Source: Pseudonocardia kunmingensis
Lineage (GTDB): Bacteria; Actinomycetota; Actinomycetes; Mycobacteriales; Pseudonocardiaceae
DNA: 64,000 nucleotides
Direction: 5' to 3'
NCBI RefSeq assembly: GCF_006716445.1
Contig: NZ_VFPA01000006.1
Location: 372,001 to 436,000, forward strand
In this document: in pieces, positions 8,086 to 16,676 of the stretch
Numbering within the stretch: the stretch's first letter is position 1
Layout: each line of letters begins with the position of its first letter
Notes under the pieces: generated by a model
Told to the model about the DNA's origin: nothing
Database searches by the model: none
Seen by the model: only the letters and a program-made list of their open reading frames with translations
Position numbers and translations under genes: made by a program

Positions 8086-8856
8086 GTGCGCACGGTCTAC
8101 GTCATCGGTATCGGCGCGGGCGACCGGGACCACCTCACGTTGGAGGCGGTGGCGGCGATGAACCGCACCGACGTCTTCTTCACGATCGACAAGGGCGACG
8201 CCAAGGGCGACCTCGCGGCCCTGCGCGCCGAGCTGCTGGCCCGCCACGTCACCCGGGCGCACCGGGTGGTCACCGCGCGCGACCCGCAGCGCGACCGCAC
8301 CGCCGCGACGCCGGGGTACGCCGCGGCCGTCGGCGACTGGCAGGAGCGGCGGGCCGCGCTGTACGAGCGGATGCTCGCCGACGAGCTCGGCGACGACGGG
8401 ATCGGCGCCTTCCTGGTGTGGGGCGACCCCGCCCTCTACGACGGCACGCTGCGGATCCTCGACGGCATCCGGGAACGCGGCCGGGTCGTGTTCGACGTCG
8501 TCTCGATCCCGGGGATCAGCGCGGTGCAGGCGCTCGCGGCCGCGCACCGCGTCGTGCTGAACCGGGTGGGGCGCCCCTTCCTCGTCACCACCGGCCGCCG
8601 GCTGGCCGACGAGGGGCCGCCGCCGGGCGTCGACGACGTCGTCGTGATGCTGGACGCGGTCGACGCCTTCGCCCGCGTTCCCACCGACACCGCCCGCTGG
8701 GACATCTACTGGGGCGCCTACCTCGGCACCCCGGACCAGGTGCTGGTGCACGGCGACCTGCGGGAGGTGCGGGCCCGGATCGTCGGGCTGCGGGCGGAGC
8801 TGCGCGCGCGCAAGGGCTGGATCATGGACACCTACCTGCTGCGACGGATCCGGTGA
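8086..8856 (+). CDS. cobF: Precorrin-6A synthase (deacetylating)
   Basis: A 256-residue SAM-dependent tetrapyrrole methylase. The family opening VYVIGIGAGDRDHLTLEAV, the GDPALYDGTLRIL loop (methylase GDPxxYG motif) and SIPGISAVQALAAAHR are all present. CobF methylates C-1 of the corrin ring with loss of the acetyl group in the aerobic (oxygen-dependent) route, which fits an aerobic actinomycete. Its stop overlaps the start of cobK (GTGA), so both are probably translated together. Confidence 0.9.
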   Translation: MRTVYVIGIGAGDRDHLTLEAVAAMNRTDVFFTIDKGDAKGDLAALRAELLARHVTRAHRVVTARDPQRDRTAATPGYAAAVGDWQERRAALYERMLADELGDDGIGAFLVWGDPALYDGTLRILDGIRERGRVVFDVVSIPGISAVQALAAAHRVVLNRVGRPFLVTTGRRLADEGPPPGVDDVVVMLDAVDAFARVPTDTARWDIYWGAYLGTPDQVLVHGDLREVRARIVGLRAELRARKGWIMDTYLLRRIR

Positions 8857-9629
8857 GCCGCGTGCGCAACGTGCTCGTGCTCGGCGGCACGGCGGAGGCC
8901 CGCCGGCTCGCCGCCGCGCTGCACGGCGACCCCGCGTTCGCGGTCACCTCCTCGCTGGCCGGGCGCGTGGCGGTGCCGCGGCTGCCCTGCGGCGACGTCC
9001 GCATCGGCGGGTTCGGCGGCGCGGACGGGTTGCTCGGATGGCTGCGCGGGCACCGGACCGACGCGGTCGTCGACGCCACGCACCCGTTCGCGTCCCGGAT
9101 GACGGCCCACGCCGTGACCGCCACCGCCGCCGCGGGGGTGCCGCTGCTCGTGCTGCGCCGGCCGGGGTGGACGCCGGGGCCGGGGGACCGCTGGCACCGC
9201 GTCCCGGACGCGCCCGCGGCGGCCGCGCTGCTGCCGCGGCTGGGGGAGCGGGTCTTCCTCGCCACGGGCAGCGGCGACCTCGCCGCGTTCGCGGAGCTGC
9301 CGCAGTGGTTCCTGCTCCGCGCGGTGGACCCGCCGCCCCCGCCCCTGCCCGCGCGGCACCACCTGGTGCTGGCGCGCGGCCCGTTCACCGCCGACGCCGA
9401 GCGCGCGCTGCTCCGGGAGCACCGCGTCGACGTGCTCGTCGCACGGGACAGCGGCGGTGAGCTGACGGCGGCGAAGCTGGTGGCCGCCCGGGAGCTGGGC
9501 CTGCCGGTGGTGCTGCTGGACCGCCCGCCCGCCCCCGACGCCCCCACCGCGGCCACGGTCGACGAGGCGGTCGCCTGGCTGGCCACGACCACCGCGGGCG
9601 ACGGCGCGTCCGGACCGCCGGGAGCGTGA
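8853..9629 (+). CDS. cobK: Precorrin-6A reductase
   Basis: A 258-residue protein whose GTG at 8853 overlaps the cobF stop. It opens with the nucleotide-binding VLVLGGTAEARRLAAAL and shows the CobK/CbiJ motifs DATHPFASRMTAHAV, FLATGSGDLAAF and the late LVARDSGG and AAKLVAARELGLPVVLLDRP. The enzyme reduces a double bond of precorrin-6A with NADPH, the step after CobF in the aerobic cobalamin pathway. The rest of the pathway is not in the window. Confidence 0.9.
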   Translation: MSRVRNVLVLGGTAEARRLAAALHGDPAFAVTSSLAGRVAVPRLPCGDVRIGGFGGADGLLGWLRGHRTDAVVDATHPFASRMTAHAVTATAAAGVPLLVLRRPGWTPGPGDRWHRVPDAPAAAALLPRLGERVFLATGSGDLAAFAELPQWFLLRAVDPPPPPLPARHHLVLARGPFTADAERALLREHRVDVLVARDSGGELTAAKLVAARELGLPVVLLDRPPAPDAPTAATVDEAVAWLATTTAGDGASGPPGA

Positions 9630-9717
9630 CCGGGCGTCGCGCGGAGAGGTCGGTCCGGCTGCGAGCCGTGCGCCACGGTCCTCCTGGCGTGAGCGCAGCA
9701 GCTCGCACCGCGAGCCG

Positions 9718-9861
9718 GTGATCGTTCCGATCCGTACACCTGGCAGGTGCCGGCCGCGCTGGAGTGCGGGTCGGACCGATCACGACGGAGTGATCGCTGC
9801 GAGGCGTACCGCAGCGTTGCGGCGCCGACCGCAGCGTGCGGGTCGGATCGATCATGAGGCG
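9718..9861. repeat. Two tandem hairpin units (family G, 72 bp each)
   Basis: Units at 9718-9789 and 9790-9861 both begin GTGATCG and are imperfect palindromes: in the first, GTGATCGTTCCGA...GTACACC pairs with GGAGTGCGG...CCGATCAC at roughly 18 of 23 positions. The same unit forms the long array at 60446-61095. A more decayed third unit may lie at about 9655-9717. The pair sits between the cobK stop and the cobalamin riboswitch, on no recognisable gene. Confidence 0.7.
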
Positions 9862-9924
9862 GTCGGGGCGGAGCCGTTGCCGCCGGTGGGGGAGGTGGTG
9901 TCGGGGGCGGGTGGTTCAATGGCC

Positions 9925-10130
9925 GTGCTGGCGGTCCGGGCCGCGCCCGCACGGGGTGGCCCGGGGTGAGAGGGAACCCGGTGCGAGTCCGGGACTGCCC
10001 CGCAGCGGTGAGCGGGAACGACCGCCGTCATCGAGCACTGGGTGGGGAACCGCCTGGGAAGCGACGGCCAGTAGGACTCCGGGGTGCGCCCGGGAGGGGC
10101 CCGCGAGTCCGAAGACCTGCCGCCGGTGCG
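9925..10130 (+). promoter_or_regulatory. Cobalamin (AdoCbl) riboswitch
   Basis: The classic conserved elements appear in order: GGTGAGAGGGAACCCGGTG, GAGTCCGGGACTGCCCCGC, the B12 box GAAGCGACGGCCAGTAGGA at 10058-10076, and the closing GCGAGTCCGAAGACCTGCC. It lies about 100 nt upstream of the substrate-binding gene of a vitamin-B12-type ABC importer, so ligand binding should repress import when cobalamin is plentiful. The exact outer boundaries are estimates. Confidence 0.95.
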
Positions 10131-10227
10131 GGTGCCGTCCGGCGCCCGCCGTGACCCCGGCCCGCGGGTGGCAGGTGGTGCTCCCCGCGCCGGCCGTGGT
10201 CACCACCGCGCTCGCGAGGAGAGAGCC

Positions 10228-11424
10228 GTGACCCGCCCCGCCCTGCAGGCGCTCGCCGCCGCACTGACCGCCGCCGCGTTCGTGGCCTGCGCCGCGCCCG
10301 ACGCCGCACCATCCGCCGCACCGCCTGCCGCGCCGTCCGCACCGCCCGCGGCGCCGGTGGACTGCCCACCCGCCCCGCTGCCCGGGCCGGTCGAACTGCG
10401 GCACGCGAGCAACGTCTCGCTGCGCGACGCGGGGGACTACCGCGTGCTGACCGTCGCGCAGCCCTACCCCGGTGGCGCCCCGGAGTCGACCGTGCTGCTG
10501 CCCTGCGGCGCGCCCGCGCCGTCGTTGCCCGCCGAGCTGGCCGGCGCGGCGGTGGTCGAGGTGCCGGTCCGCAGCGTGTACGCCGCGTCCACGACCCAGC
10601 TGCCCATGCTCGCCGACATCGGGGCCCTCGACGTCCTCACCGGCGTCGGGACGCCCGACTTCGTCTCCGGGCCCGAGGCGCGGGAACGGATCGACGCGGG
10701 CGCCGTGGCCGGGTTCGCGACCGGCGGGCAGGTCGACGTCGAGCGGGTGGCCGCCGCCGCTCCGGACGTGCTGCTCAGCCAGGGCACCGACGACCCCGCG
10801 TTCCCGACGCTGCGCCGGGCGGGCGTCCCGGTGCTGGGCTGGGCCGACTACCTCGAGAGCGGCCCGCTCGCCCAGGCCGAGTGGATCAAGGTGATGGGGG
10901 CGCTCACCGGCCGGGAGGCCGAGGCCGAGCGCGTGTTCGCCGCGATCGAGGCCCGCTACCGCGAGCTGGCCGCCCTGGCCGCGGACGCCCCGCCGGTCCC
11001 CGTCCTGGCCGGGCAGCTCTACGAGGGCGGGTGGCGGGTGCCGACCGGCGGAAGCACGGCGGGCGCCCTGCTGCGCGACGCCGGCGCCACGTGGTCGGAG
11101 GCGGGCAACCGGGCCGCGGGCGGCGTGCCGAAGGACTTCGAGAGCGTCTACGTCGCCGACGGGGCCGCCCCGGTCTGGATCGCCGACGGCCCGTGGCCCA
11201 CGCTCGCCGACGTCACCGCGGCCGACCCGCGCTACGGCGCGCTGGCGGCCGTCCGCGACGGGCAGGTCTGGAACCGCGACCGGCGGATCGGCCCCACCGG
11301 TGGCAACGAGGTGCACGAGCGGGGCATCACCCGTCCCGACGAGCTGCTGGCCGACCTCGTCGCGGTGCTGCACCCGGACCTGCTGCCCGGTCACGAGCTC
11401 GTCTACCTGCGACGGGTGTCGTGA
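10228..11424 (+). CDS. btuF: Cobalamin ABC transporter substrate-binding lipoprotein
   Basis: A 398-residue periplasmic-binding-protein-like lipoprotein. GTG at 10228 was chosen because of the AGGAG site just upstream and because a signal peptide follows at once (QALAAALTAAAFVAC, lipobox FVAC with lipidated Cys), then an Ala/Pro linker. The domain shows the class III binding-protein pattern: VPVRSVYAASTTQLPML, APDVLLSQGTDDP, PVLGWADYLE, and late PVWIADGPWPT. It sits directly downstream of a cobalamin riboswitch and is coupled to a BtuC-type permease, which is the main reason for naming cobalamin as substrate; another corrinoid is possible. Confidence 0.85.
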   Translation: MTRPALQALAAALTAAAFVACAAPDAAPSAAPPAAPSAPPAAPVDCPPAPLPGPVELRHASNVSLRDAGDYRVLTVAQPYPGGAPESTVLLPCGAPAPSLPAELAGAAVVEVPVRSVYAASTTQLPMLADIGALDVLTGVGTPDFVSGPEARERIDAGAVAGFATGGQVDVERVAAAAPDVLLSQGTDDPAFPTLRRAGVPVLGWADYLESGPLAQAEWIKVMGALTGREAEAERVFAAIEARYRELAALAADAPPVPVLAGQLYEGGWRVPTGGSTAGALLRDAGATWSEAGNRAAGGVPKDFESVYVADGAAPVWIADGPWPTLADVTAADPRYGALAAVRDGQVWNRDRRIGPTGGNEVHERGITRPDELLADLVAVLHPDLLPGHELVYLRRVS

Positions 11425-12452
11425 GGCTGCCGGCCGGCCTCGCCGCCGCCGTGCTGGCGCTGTTCGTGCTGGCCGTGGCGCTCGGGCCGGTGAGCGTGCC
11501 GGTGCCGGACACCGTGCGGGTGCTCGCCGGCGCCACGCCCTCGGACCCGCGCTGGAGCGTCGTGATCGGCACGGTCCGGCTGCCGCGGGCGATCACCGCG
11601 GTGCTGGCGGGTGCCGCGCTGGCCGTCGCCGGGGCCCTGGTCCAGACCCTGTTCCGCAACCCGCTGGCCGACCCCTACGTGCTGGGCGTGAGCTCCGGCG
11701 CCGGGCTCGGGGTGGCGCTCTCGCTCGCCGCGGGCGGCGCGGCGGGGGCGGCGGCGGGCTTCGCGGAAGGGCTCGTGGGCGCGGCGCGGCTCGGCGCCGT
11801 CGGTGCGGCCGCGCTCGGGGCCGCCGCCGTGCTGGCCCTGGTGCTGGTGCTCGCGCGCTGGGTGCGTTCGGTGGTGACGCTGCTCGTCGTCGGCGTGATG
11901 GTCGGGGCGGTGACGACCGCGGTCGTGAGCCTGGTGCTGGTCTGGAGCGACCCGCGCATCGCGCAGCAGTACGTGGTGTGGGGCCTGGGCAGCATCGACG
12001 GCACGGGTGGTGCCGACCTGCCGGTGCTCGCCGCCGTCGTGGGCGCCGGGCTGCTGGTGGCGGGCCTGCTGGTGAAGCCGCTCAACGCGCTGCTGCTCGG
12101 GGAGGCGCACGCCCGCAGCGTCGGGGTGCCGGTGCGACGGCTGCGGGCCGCGGTCGTGGTGGCGGTCGCCCTGCTGGCCGGCGGGGTCACCGCGTTCTGC
12201 GGGCCGATCGCGTTCGTCGGGATCGCGGTGCCGCACCTGGCCCGGCTGCTGGTCGACACCTCCGACCACCGGGTCCTGCTGCCGGTCACCGCGCTCGCCG
12301 GAGCCGCGGTCGTGCTGGCCTGCTCGATCGCGGGGCACCCGCCGGGCACCGAGACGGTGGTGCCGCTCAACGTCGTGACGTCGCTGGTCGGCGCGCCGGT
12401 GGTGATCGCGGTACTACTGCGCAGCAGGCGGTTCGCGGCGGCGGTCTCGTGA
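11421..12452 (+). CDS. btuC: BtuC/FecCD-type ABC transporter permease
   Basis: A 343-residue, highly hydrophobic permease with about ten membrane segments. Family motifs are VRLPRAITAVLAGAALAVAG, RNPLADPYVLGVSSGAG and the cytoplasmic coupling loop ending in CGPIAFVGIAVPHLARLL. Its GTG at 11421 overlaps the upstream stop and its own stop overlaps the ATPase start, so the importer is one coupled unit. With the neighbouring lipoprotein and ATPase it should form a type II importer for cobalamin. Confidence 0.92.
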   Translation: MRLPAGLAAAVLALFVLAVALGPVSVPVPDTVRVLAGATPSDPRWSVVIGTVRLPRAITAVLAGAALAVAGALVQTLFRNPLADPYVLGVSSGAGLGVALSLAAGGAAGAAAGFAEGLVGAARLGAVGAAALGAAAVLALVLVLARWVRSVVTLLVVGVMVGAVTTAVVSLVLVWSDPRIAQQYVVWGLGSIDGTGGADLPVLAAVVGAGLLVAGLLVKPLNALLLGEAHARSVGVPVRRLRAAVVVAVALLAGGVTAFCGPIAFVGIAVPHLARLLVDTSDHRVLLPVTALAGAAVVLACSIAGHPPGTETVVPLNVVTSLVGAPVVIAVLLRSRRFAAAVS

Positions 12453-13465
12453 GCGGCCTGACCCTCGAGGGCCTCGACCTCGGGTACCGGCGTGGGCGTC
12501 GGCGGGCGCCGCGCGCCGTCCTCTCGGGCGTGCGCGCCCGGGCGGCGGCCGGGGAGCTGACGGTGCTGGTCGGCCCCAACGGCACCGGCAAGTCGACGCT
12601 CCTGCACGCCGTGGCGGGCCTGCTGGCGCCGCTGGCCGGCACGGTGCACCTCGACGGCGCCGACCTGCTCGCGCTGCCCGCCGCGGAGCGTGCGCGGCGG
12701 GTGGCGGTGGTGCTCACCGAGCGCGTCGACCCCGGCCTGCTCGCGGTGGAGGAGCTGGTGGCGCTGGGCCGCCACCCGCACACCGGTCCGACCGGCGCCC
12801 TGCGCGCCGCCGACCGGGCGGCGGTGGCGGGCGCCGTCACCGCCGCCGGGGCCGCGCACCTGGCCGGGCGGCGCGTCGCGGAGCTCTCGGACGGGGAGCG
12901 CCAGCGCGTCCTCACCGCCCGGGCCCTCGCCCAGCAGCCTGCGGTGCTCCTGCTGGACGAGCCGACCGCGTTCCTCGACGTCTCCTCGCGGGTGGCGCTG
13001 CTGGCGCTGCTGCGCCGCCTGGCCCGCGAGGACGGGCTGTGCGTGCTCGTGTCCACCCACGACCTGGAGCCCGCGCTGCGCCTCGCCGACCACGTGTGGC
13101 TGCTGGACCGCTCGGGCCGGCTGCGCACCGGCCCGCCCGAGCAGCTCGTCGCCGACGGCGCGGTGGGGGAGGTGTTCGACGCGCCCGGCCTCGCCTTCGA
13201 CCCGGTCACGGGCACGTTCGCACTGCACGGCGGCGCGAGCGGGCCCACGGCGTCCGTGGTCGGGGCGCAGCCGGTCGCCGCGCTCGCGGCCCGGCTGCTC
13301 GCGCGCGAGGGCTGGCGCGTCGCGGGGCCCGGCGCGGGGGAGGTCGCGGCGAGCGTCGCTGCGGTGGGCGACGGGCGGTTCGCGGTGACGGCGGCAGGCG
13401 CCACGACCGAGCTGGCCGGCTGGTCGGAGCTGGCGGCCTGGGCGCGCCGGGCCGCCGGAACGTGA
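12449..13465 (+). CDS. btuD: Cobalamin ABC transporter ATP-binding protein
   Basis: A 338-residue ABC ATPase. Walker A is GPNGTGKST, the signature is LSDGERQRV (a D for the usual G at its third position), Walker B is VLLLDEPTAFLD and the switch His is in VSTHDLEP. After the ATPase core (about residue 250) comes a roughly 90-residue C-terminal extension (from about GASGPTASVVGAQPV) that looks like a small alpha/beta domain of unknown role, seen in some actinobacterial FecE/BtuD-like proteins. It ends the riboswitch-controlled operon; a hairpin at 13484 follows. Confidence 0.9.
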   Translation: MSGLTLEGLDLGYRRGRRRAPRAVLSGVRARAAAGELTVLVGPNGTGKSTLLHAVAGLLAPLAGTVHLDGADLLALPAAERARRVAVVLTERVDPGLLAVEELVALGRHPHTGPTGALRAADRAAVAGAVTAAGAAHLAGRRVAELSDGERQRVLTARALAQQPAVLLLDEPTAFLDVSSRVALLALLRRLAREDGLCVLVSTHDLEPALRLADHVWLLDRSGRLRTGPPEQLVADGAVGEVFDAPGLAFDPVTGTFALHGGASGPTASVVGAQPVAALAARLLAREGWRVAGPGAGEVAASVAAVGDGRFAVTAAGATTELAGWSELAAWARRAAGT

Positions 13466-13483
13466 CGAGGCAGTCCTGCCCCG

Positions 13484-13553
13484 CCAAGATCCGGAGTATC
13501 GGGTGCCCATTGCTGTGATCACCGCGATGAGCAACCGATAGTTCGGATCTTGG
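13484..13553. terminator. Hairpin downstream of the cobalamin importer
   Basis: A 70-bp imperfect palindrome starting 19 bp after the btuD stop. Outer arms CCAAGATCCG...TATCGG...TGC and their complement match at about 20 of 23 positions around a 24-nt centre that itself contains TTGCT and AGCAA. It is probably the operon terminator; it also resembles the other long gene-end palindromes of this window in size. Confidence 0.6.
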
Positions 13554-13580
13554 TGTCCGGCCCGCGTGGTCAGCGGTCGG

Positions 13581-13691
13581 CCAACCGGTCCAGGCCTCGA
13601 CCAGGAGCGCGCGCATCGTCTCGCTGCCCGTGTGCCCGGAGTCCTCGACGATCCGCAGCTGCGCGTCGGGCCACAGTTCCCCCGATGCCAT
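13581..13691 (-). pseudogene. Alpha/beta hydrolase (proline iminopeptidase-like) C-terminal remnant
   Basis: Thirty-seven codons resemble the last segment of a proline iminopeptidase-like hydrolase: WPDAQLRIVEDSGHTGSETM followed by a helix to about TGW, with the catalytic-His turn (DSGH). Upstream in frame there is a stop five codons before the ATG and no trace of the rest of the enzyme; downstream the frame runs on without similarity. I read it as a fragment left by deletion next to the fold-back element. The short length limits certainty. Confidence 0.5.
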
Positions 13692-13772
13692 GGTGACCGA
13701 CGTTCAACACGGGGGGCGTCAGCACCCCGACCGCTCCTCCCCGAAGGGTCCTGACGGGTGGGGCGGGTTGCG

Positions 13773-14351
13773 GTGGGCGCGCCGTTCCCGGCTCGAGACC
13801 GCTGTCCCACCCCCGCGCCCAGGACGCACCCGCAGTCGGTCGGGCCCCGTGCCCGACCCCGGTGCCGAGGCTGGTCCGGTGGGCAGAACTACCGGGTGAC
13901 GTGGTCGCCCGGGCGGCCGTCCCCGACGAGGGCCCCGGCCGGTCCACGACGAGACCGTCCCTGCCGGGTTCCACTCCACCGGCGGTGGTCCCGTCCCCAA
14001 CCCCTCCGAAGCGCCTTTGATCAGCGGAAACGGGACCAGAGCCGCATCCGTGCAGCACATGTCCCGTTTCCGCCGATCAAGAGCGCCTGGAGGGCCTGAG
14101 CCGGTCCGATGATCACCGGGACGGGGCGGAACGGGACCACAGCACGGTGCGCACCCACCCAGCGGCAACGGGCTCGTCCACTACAGGCCTGGGCCCGGTC
14201 GGGGACGGCCGCCCAGCCGACCACAACACTCGGTAGTAGCGCCAACCCGGCCACCTCGCCGACGGGCGGGGCAGGGGCAGGCGCTGACTGCGGCGAAGAC
14301 CTCGGGCCGGGGCGGGCGGCAGTGGTCTCGAGCCGGGAACGGCGCGCCCAC
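13773..14351. repeat. 579-bp fold-back (long inverted repeat) element
   Basis: The ends are a perfect 28-bp inverted repeat: 13773-13800 is the exact complement of 14324-14351 (core GGCGCGCCGTTCCCGGCTCG). Inside, matching inverted blocks continue, for example GGGCGGCCGTCCCCGAC near 13913 against its complement near 14201. The centre is a tight hairpin, 14011-14036 against 14061-14086, matching at 23 of 26 positions. The entire element can therefore fold on itself with arms of about 270 bp. I find no gene within it and no target-site duplication. It could be a MITE-like fold-back element or a structured RNA locus. Confidence 0.8.
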
Positions 14352-14439
14352 AGGAGAATCCACCGTCACGTCGACACCATGGGTCTGGGACCGCGGCTGG
14401 AGACCCATGACGTCGACCGCGGAACGCGGGAACGGCCAT

Positions 14440-14499
14440 GATCAGCGGGAGTGGTGTGGCGGCGACAGATCTGTCGCCGCGACACCACTCCTGGTGATC
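14440..14499. terminator. 60-bp palindrome downstream of the methyltransferase gene
   Basis: Arms 14440-14469 and 14470-14499 are complementary at 27 of 30 positions with no loop (centre GACAGATCTGTC). It starts 33 bp beyond the methyltransferase stop, a terminator position. Its outer GATCAGCGG recurs in the centre hairpin of the neighbouring fold-back element, so the two may be related repeats. Confidence 0.6.
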
Positions 14500-14531
14500 T
14501 TCCCCGAGCGGAAGAGCGTCGAGCCCCACGA

Positions 14532-15368
14532 TCACGCAGGCCGGGTGGCGAAGAGGATGTGGGTGCCGCCGTCGCGGGTGCCCGGCTCGGCGCAGGCGGC
14601 GATCTCGCGCTCGAGGAAGCGTCGCCACCCCTCCCGGTCGGCCTCCAGCCGGGCGAGGACGTCGCGGTCGCCGAGGGAGGCCCAGTTGCTCGCGCTGCCG
14701 CCGACGAGGGTGCCACCCGCCTCGGCGACGAGCGCGACGACGTCCTCCCACCGGAACTTCCGGCAGCCGGGAGCCGCGGGCTGCAGCGTGTCGGCCGCCC
14801 CGCGCGCGGCCGGGATCACGATCCCGCCCGCCGGGGTGTCGGTGTCGGGCAGGTCGTGGCGCCAGGTCCCGAGCAGCGAGACCACCGATGCCACGACCAC
14901 GCCGCCCGCCGCCACCACGCGCAGCAGCCCGCGCAGCGCGTCGCACGCGGGGCCGCTCGTGGACGAGAGCGGTGCGCCGAAGGCGAGGACGGCGTCGAAC
15001 TCGCCGTCGCCGTAGCGGGTGGTGTCGGCGACGTCGAGCAGCTCGCGGCGCAGCACACCGCGCTCGGCCGGGGTGCCGCGCAGCCGCCGCGCGTGCGCGG
15101 CCAGGTGGGCGGGGGAGGAGTCGGTGGCGACGACCCGGCAGCCCTGCGCGGCGAGCTCCGTGGTGAAGCGGCCGGGGCCGGCGGCGACCTCGAGCACGTG
15201 CGCGCCGCGCGGCACGAACCGGCGCAGGAACCGGCGGTGCACCTCGAGGCTGACGCGGCTCTTCGCGTCGGAGTCCTGCCGGGTCCACTCGCGATCGCCG
15301 AGCCGGTCGAAGTGCCGGCGCACGGCGCCGACGGCCGCACCGTGTCGCGTCCGCCCCCGCCGTTCCAC
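14532..15368 (-). CDS. Class I SAM-dependent methyltransferase
   Basis: A 278-residue protein with the Rossmann methyltransferase core: motif I VLEVAAGPGRFTTELA, the acidic end of strand 2 at VVATDSSPAHL, motif IV FDAVLAFGAPLS and post-motif LRVVAAGGVVVASVVSLLG. The substrate is not predictable. It stands alone on the minus strand between two repeat-bearing spacers. The ATG at 15368 was used; MERRGRTRHG has no strong ribosome site, so a slightly later start is possible. Confidence 0.8.
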   Translation of the reverse strand: MERRGRTRHGAAVGAVRRHFDRLGDREWTRQDSDAKSRVSLEVHRRFLRRFVPRGAHVLEVAAGPGRFTTELAAQGCRVVATDSSPAHLAAHARRLRGTPAERGVLRRELLDVADTTRYGDGEFDAVLAFGAPLSSTSGPACDALRGLLRVVAAGGVVVASVVSLLGTWRHDLPDTDTPAGGIVIPAARGAADTLQPAAPGCRKFRWEDVVALVAEAGGTLVGGSASNWASLGDRDVLARLEADREGWRRFLEREIAACAEPGTRDGGTHILFATRPA

Positions 15369-15407
15369 GTGACCGAATCTGCGTGATCCGGGCTGAGGAG
15401 CCTCTCA

Positions 15408-15469
15408 GGGGAGCCGATCAGGGGAGCCGATCAGGGGAGCCGATCAGGGGAACCGATCAGGGGAAGCCG
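15408..15469. repeat. 13-bp tandem repeat, about 4.8 copies
   Basis: Four units of GGGGAGCCGATCA start at 15408, 15421, 15434 and 15447 (the last with an A for G), followed by a partial unit ending near 15469. It lies in the 109-bp spacer between the DNA polymerase IV stop (15478) and the methyltransferase start (15368). It may serve as a repeated binding site or be a simple slippage tract. Confidence 0.85.
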
Positions 15470-15477
15470 TTCCGGTG

Positions 15478-16521
15478 TCAGGGCCGGGTGAACTCGGCGC
15501 GGACGCCGAGCAGCCGCACCGGACGTCGGGAGGTGAACTTCTCGAGGACCTCGAGGGCCGCGGCGGCGAAGCGGTCGGCGTCGAGGGTGGGTGCCTCGAG
15601 CGTGGCGCTGCGCGTGTAGGTGGAGAAGGGGGTGAAGCGGACCTTCACGGCCACCCGCGCCGCCGGCCGGTCCTCGGCGCGAATCTCGGCGGCCACCCGG
15701 CGGGCGAGCGCGACCACCTGCTCGCGGACGTCGGCCCAGTCGGCGAGGTCGGTCTGGAAGGTCGTCTCGTGGCTGCGGGAGCGCGCGACCCACGGCGTGC
15801 CCTCCACCTCGGCGCGGCCGATCCCGCGGCCCAGCTGCACGTACCAGGGGCCCAGCGCCGGGCCGAGCTCGGCGGCCAGCGCGGCCGGGTCGGTGCCCGC
15901 CAGCTCCCGCACGGTGTGGATGCCCCGGTCGGCCAGCTTGCGCGCGGTCTTCGCGCCGATGCCCCAGAGCGCGCGCGTCGGCCGGTCGAACATCACCTCG
16001 GCCCAGTTCGCGGCGGTCAGCCGGTAGGCGCCCCCGCCCGTGCCCGGCTTCGCGAACTCCGTGGCGATCTTCGCGCGGAGCATGTTGTCGCCGATGCCGA
16101 CGGAGCACTCGAGCCGGGTCGCGGCGCGCACGGCGCCGCGGATCTCGGCGGCCAGCGCCTCCGGGTCGTCGGTGTCGGCCCCGACGAACGCCTCGTCCCA
16201 GCCCATCACCTCCACGACGACCCCGGGCCGGGCCCGCAGCACCGCCATGACCTCCTGCGACACCGCCTCGTAGTGGGCGTTGTCGGCGGGGAGGAACACC
16301 GCGTCCGGGCAGCGCGCGGCCGCGGTGCGCAGCGGCATCCCGGAGCGCACCCCGAACCGGCGTGCCTCGTAGGAGGCGGTGGCGACGACCGCCCGCTGCG
16401 TGGGGTCGCCCTTCCCGCCCACGACGACCGGTCGCCCGGCCAGCTCCGGGCGGCGCAGGACCTCGACCGCGGCGAGGAACTGGTCGAGGTCGACGTGCAG
16501 CACCCAGGAGGCCACGGTCAC
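15478..16521 (-). CDS. dinB: DNA polymerase IV (Y-family translesion polymerase)
   Basis: A 347-residue Y-family polymerase. GTG at 16521 places the catalytic opening WVLHVDLDQFLAAVEV at the N-terminus; upstream in-frame sequence is low-complexity Arg/Phe repeat. The two acidic sites are visible (DLDQF and the MGWDEAFV motif, with E for the usual SID/SxDE pattern), as are the steric loop AVVATASYEARRFGVRSGMPL and the helix-hairpin-helix region WGIGAKTARKLADRGIHTVREL. It copies damaged DNA with low fidelity. A C-terminal beta-clamp motif is not obvious. There is no SOS box that I can identify. Confidence 0.88.
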   Translation of the reverse strand: MTVASWVLHVDLDQFLAAVEVLRRPELAGRPVVVGGKGDPTQRAVVATASYEARRFGVRSGMPLRTAAARCPDAVFLPADNAHYEAVSQEVMAVLRARPGVVVEVMGWDEAFVGADTDDPEALAAEIRGAVRAATRLECSVGIGDNMLRAKIATEFAKPGTGGGAYRLTAANWAEVMFDRPTRALWGIGAKTARKLADRGIHTVRELAGTDPAALAAELGPALGPWYVQLGRGIGRAEVEGTPWVARSRSHETTFQTDLADWADVREQVVALARRVAAEIRAEDRPAARVAVKVRFTPFSTYTRSATLEAPTLDADRFAAAALEVLEKFTSRRPVRLLGVRAEFTRP

Positions 16522-16676
16522 CAGTCTGGCGCGCGGGTGGCGCTCCCGGAACCGCGCCCGAAACCGCGCCCGGAACCGCGCAGCCGCGCCTTGCCGGGCT
16601 GCGAGCGCGCTATGACCTAGGGTGACGGTCCGTCGGCCCCGGCTCCCGGGGTTCTCGGGGGGAACCTGGAGGTCGT

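Noticed and set aside
9385..9855. A minus-strand gene overlapping cobK and the two hairpin units
   Set aside because: Its peptide follows the repeat pattern of the large array and it overlaps a firmly identified gene.
13773..14351. Insertion sequence
   Set aside because: There are inverted ends but no transposase frame, and I found no target-site duplication.
13692..14520. Small proteins of 70-160 codons on both strands of the fold-back region
   Set aside because: The open frames on opposite strands share peptides (VGAPFPARD) simply because the DNA is an inverted repeat; no ribosome sites or domains.
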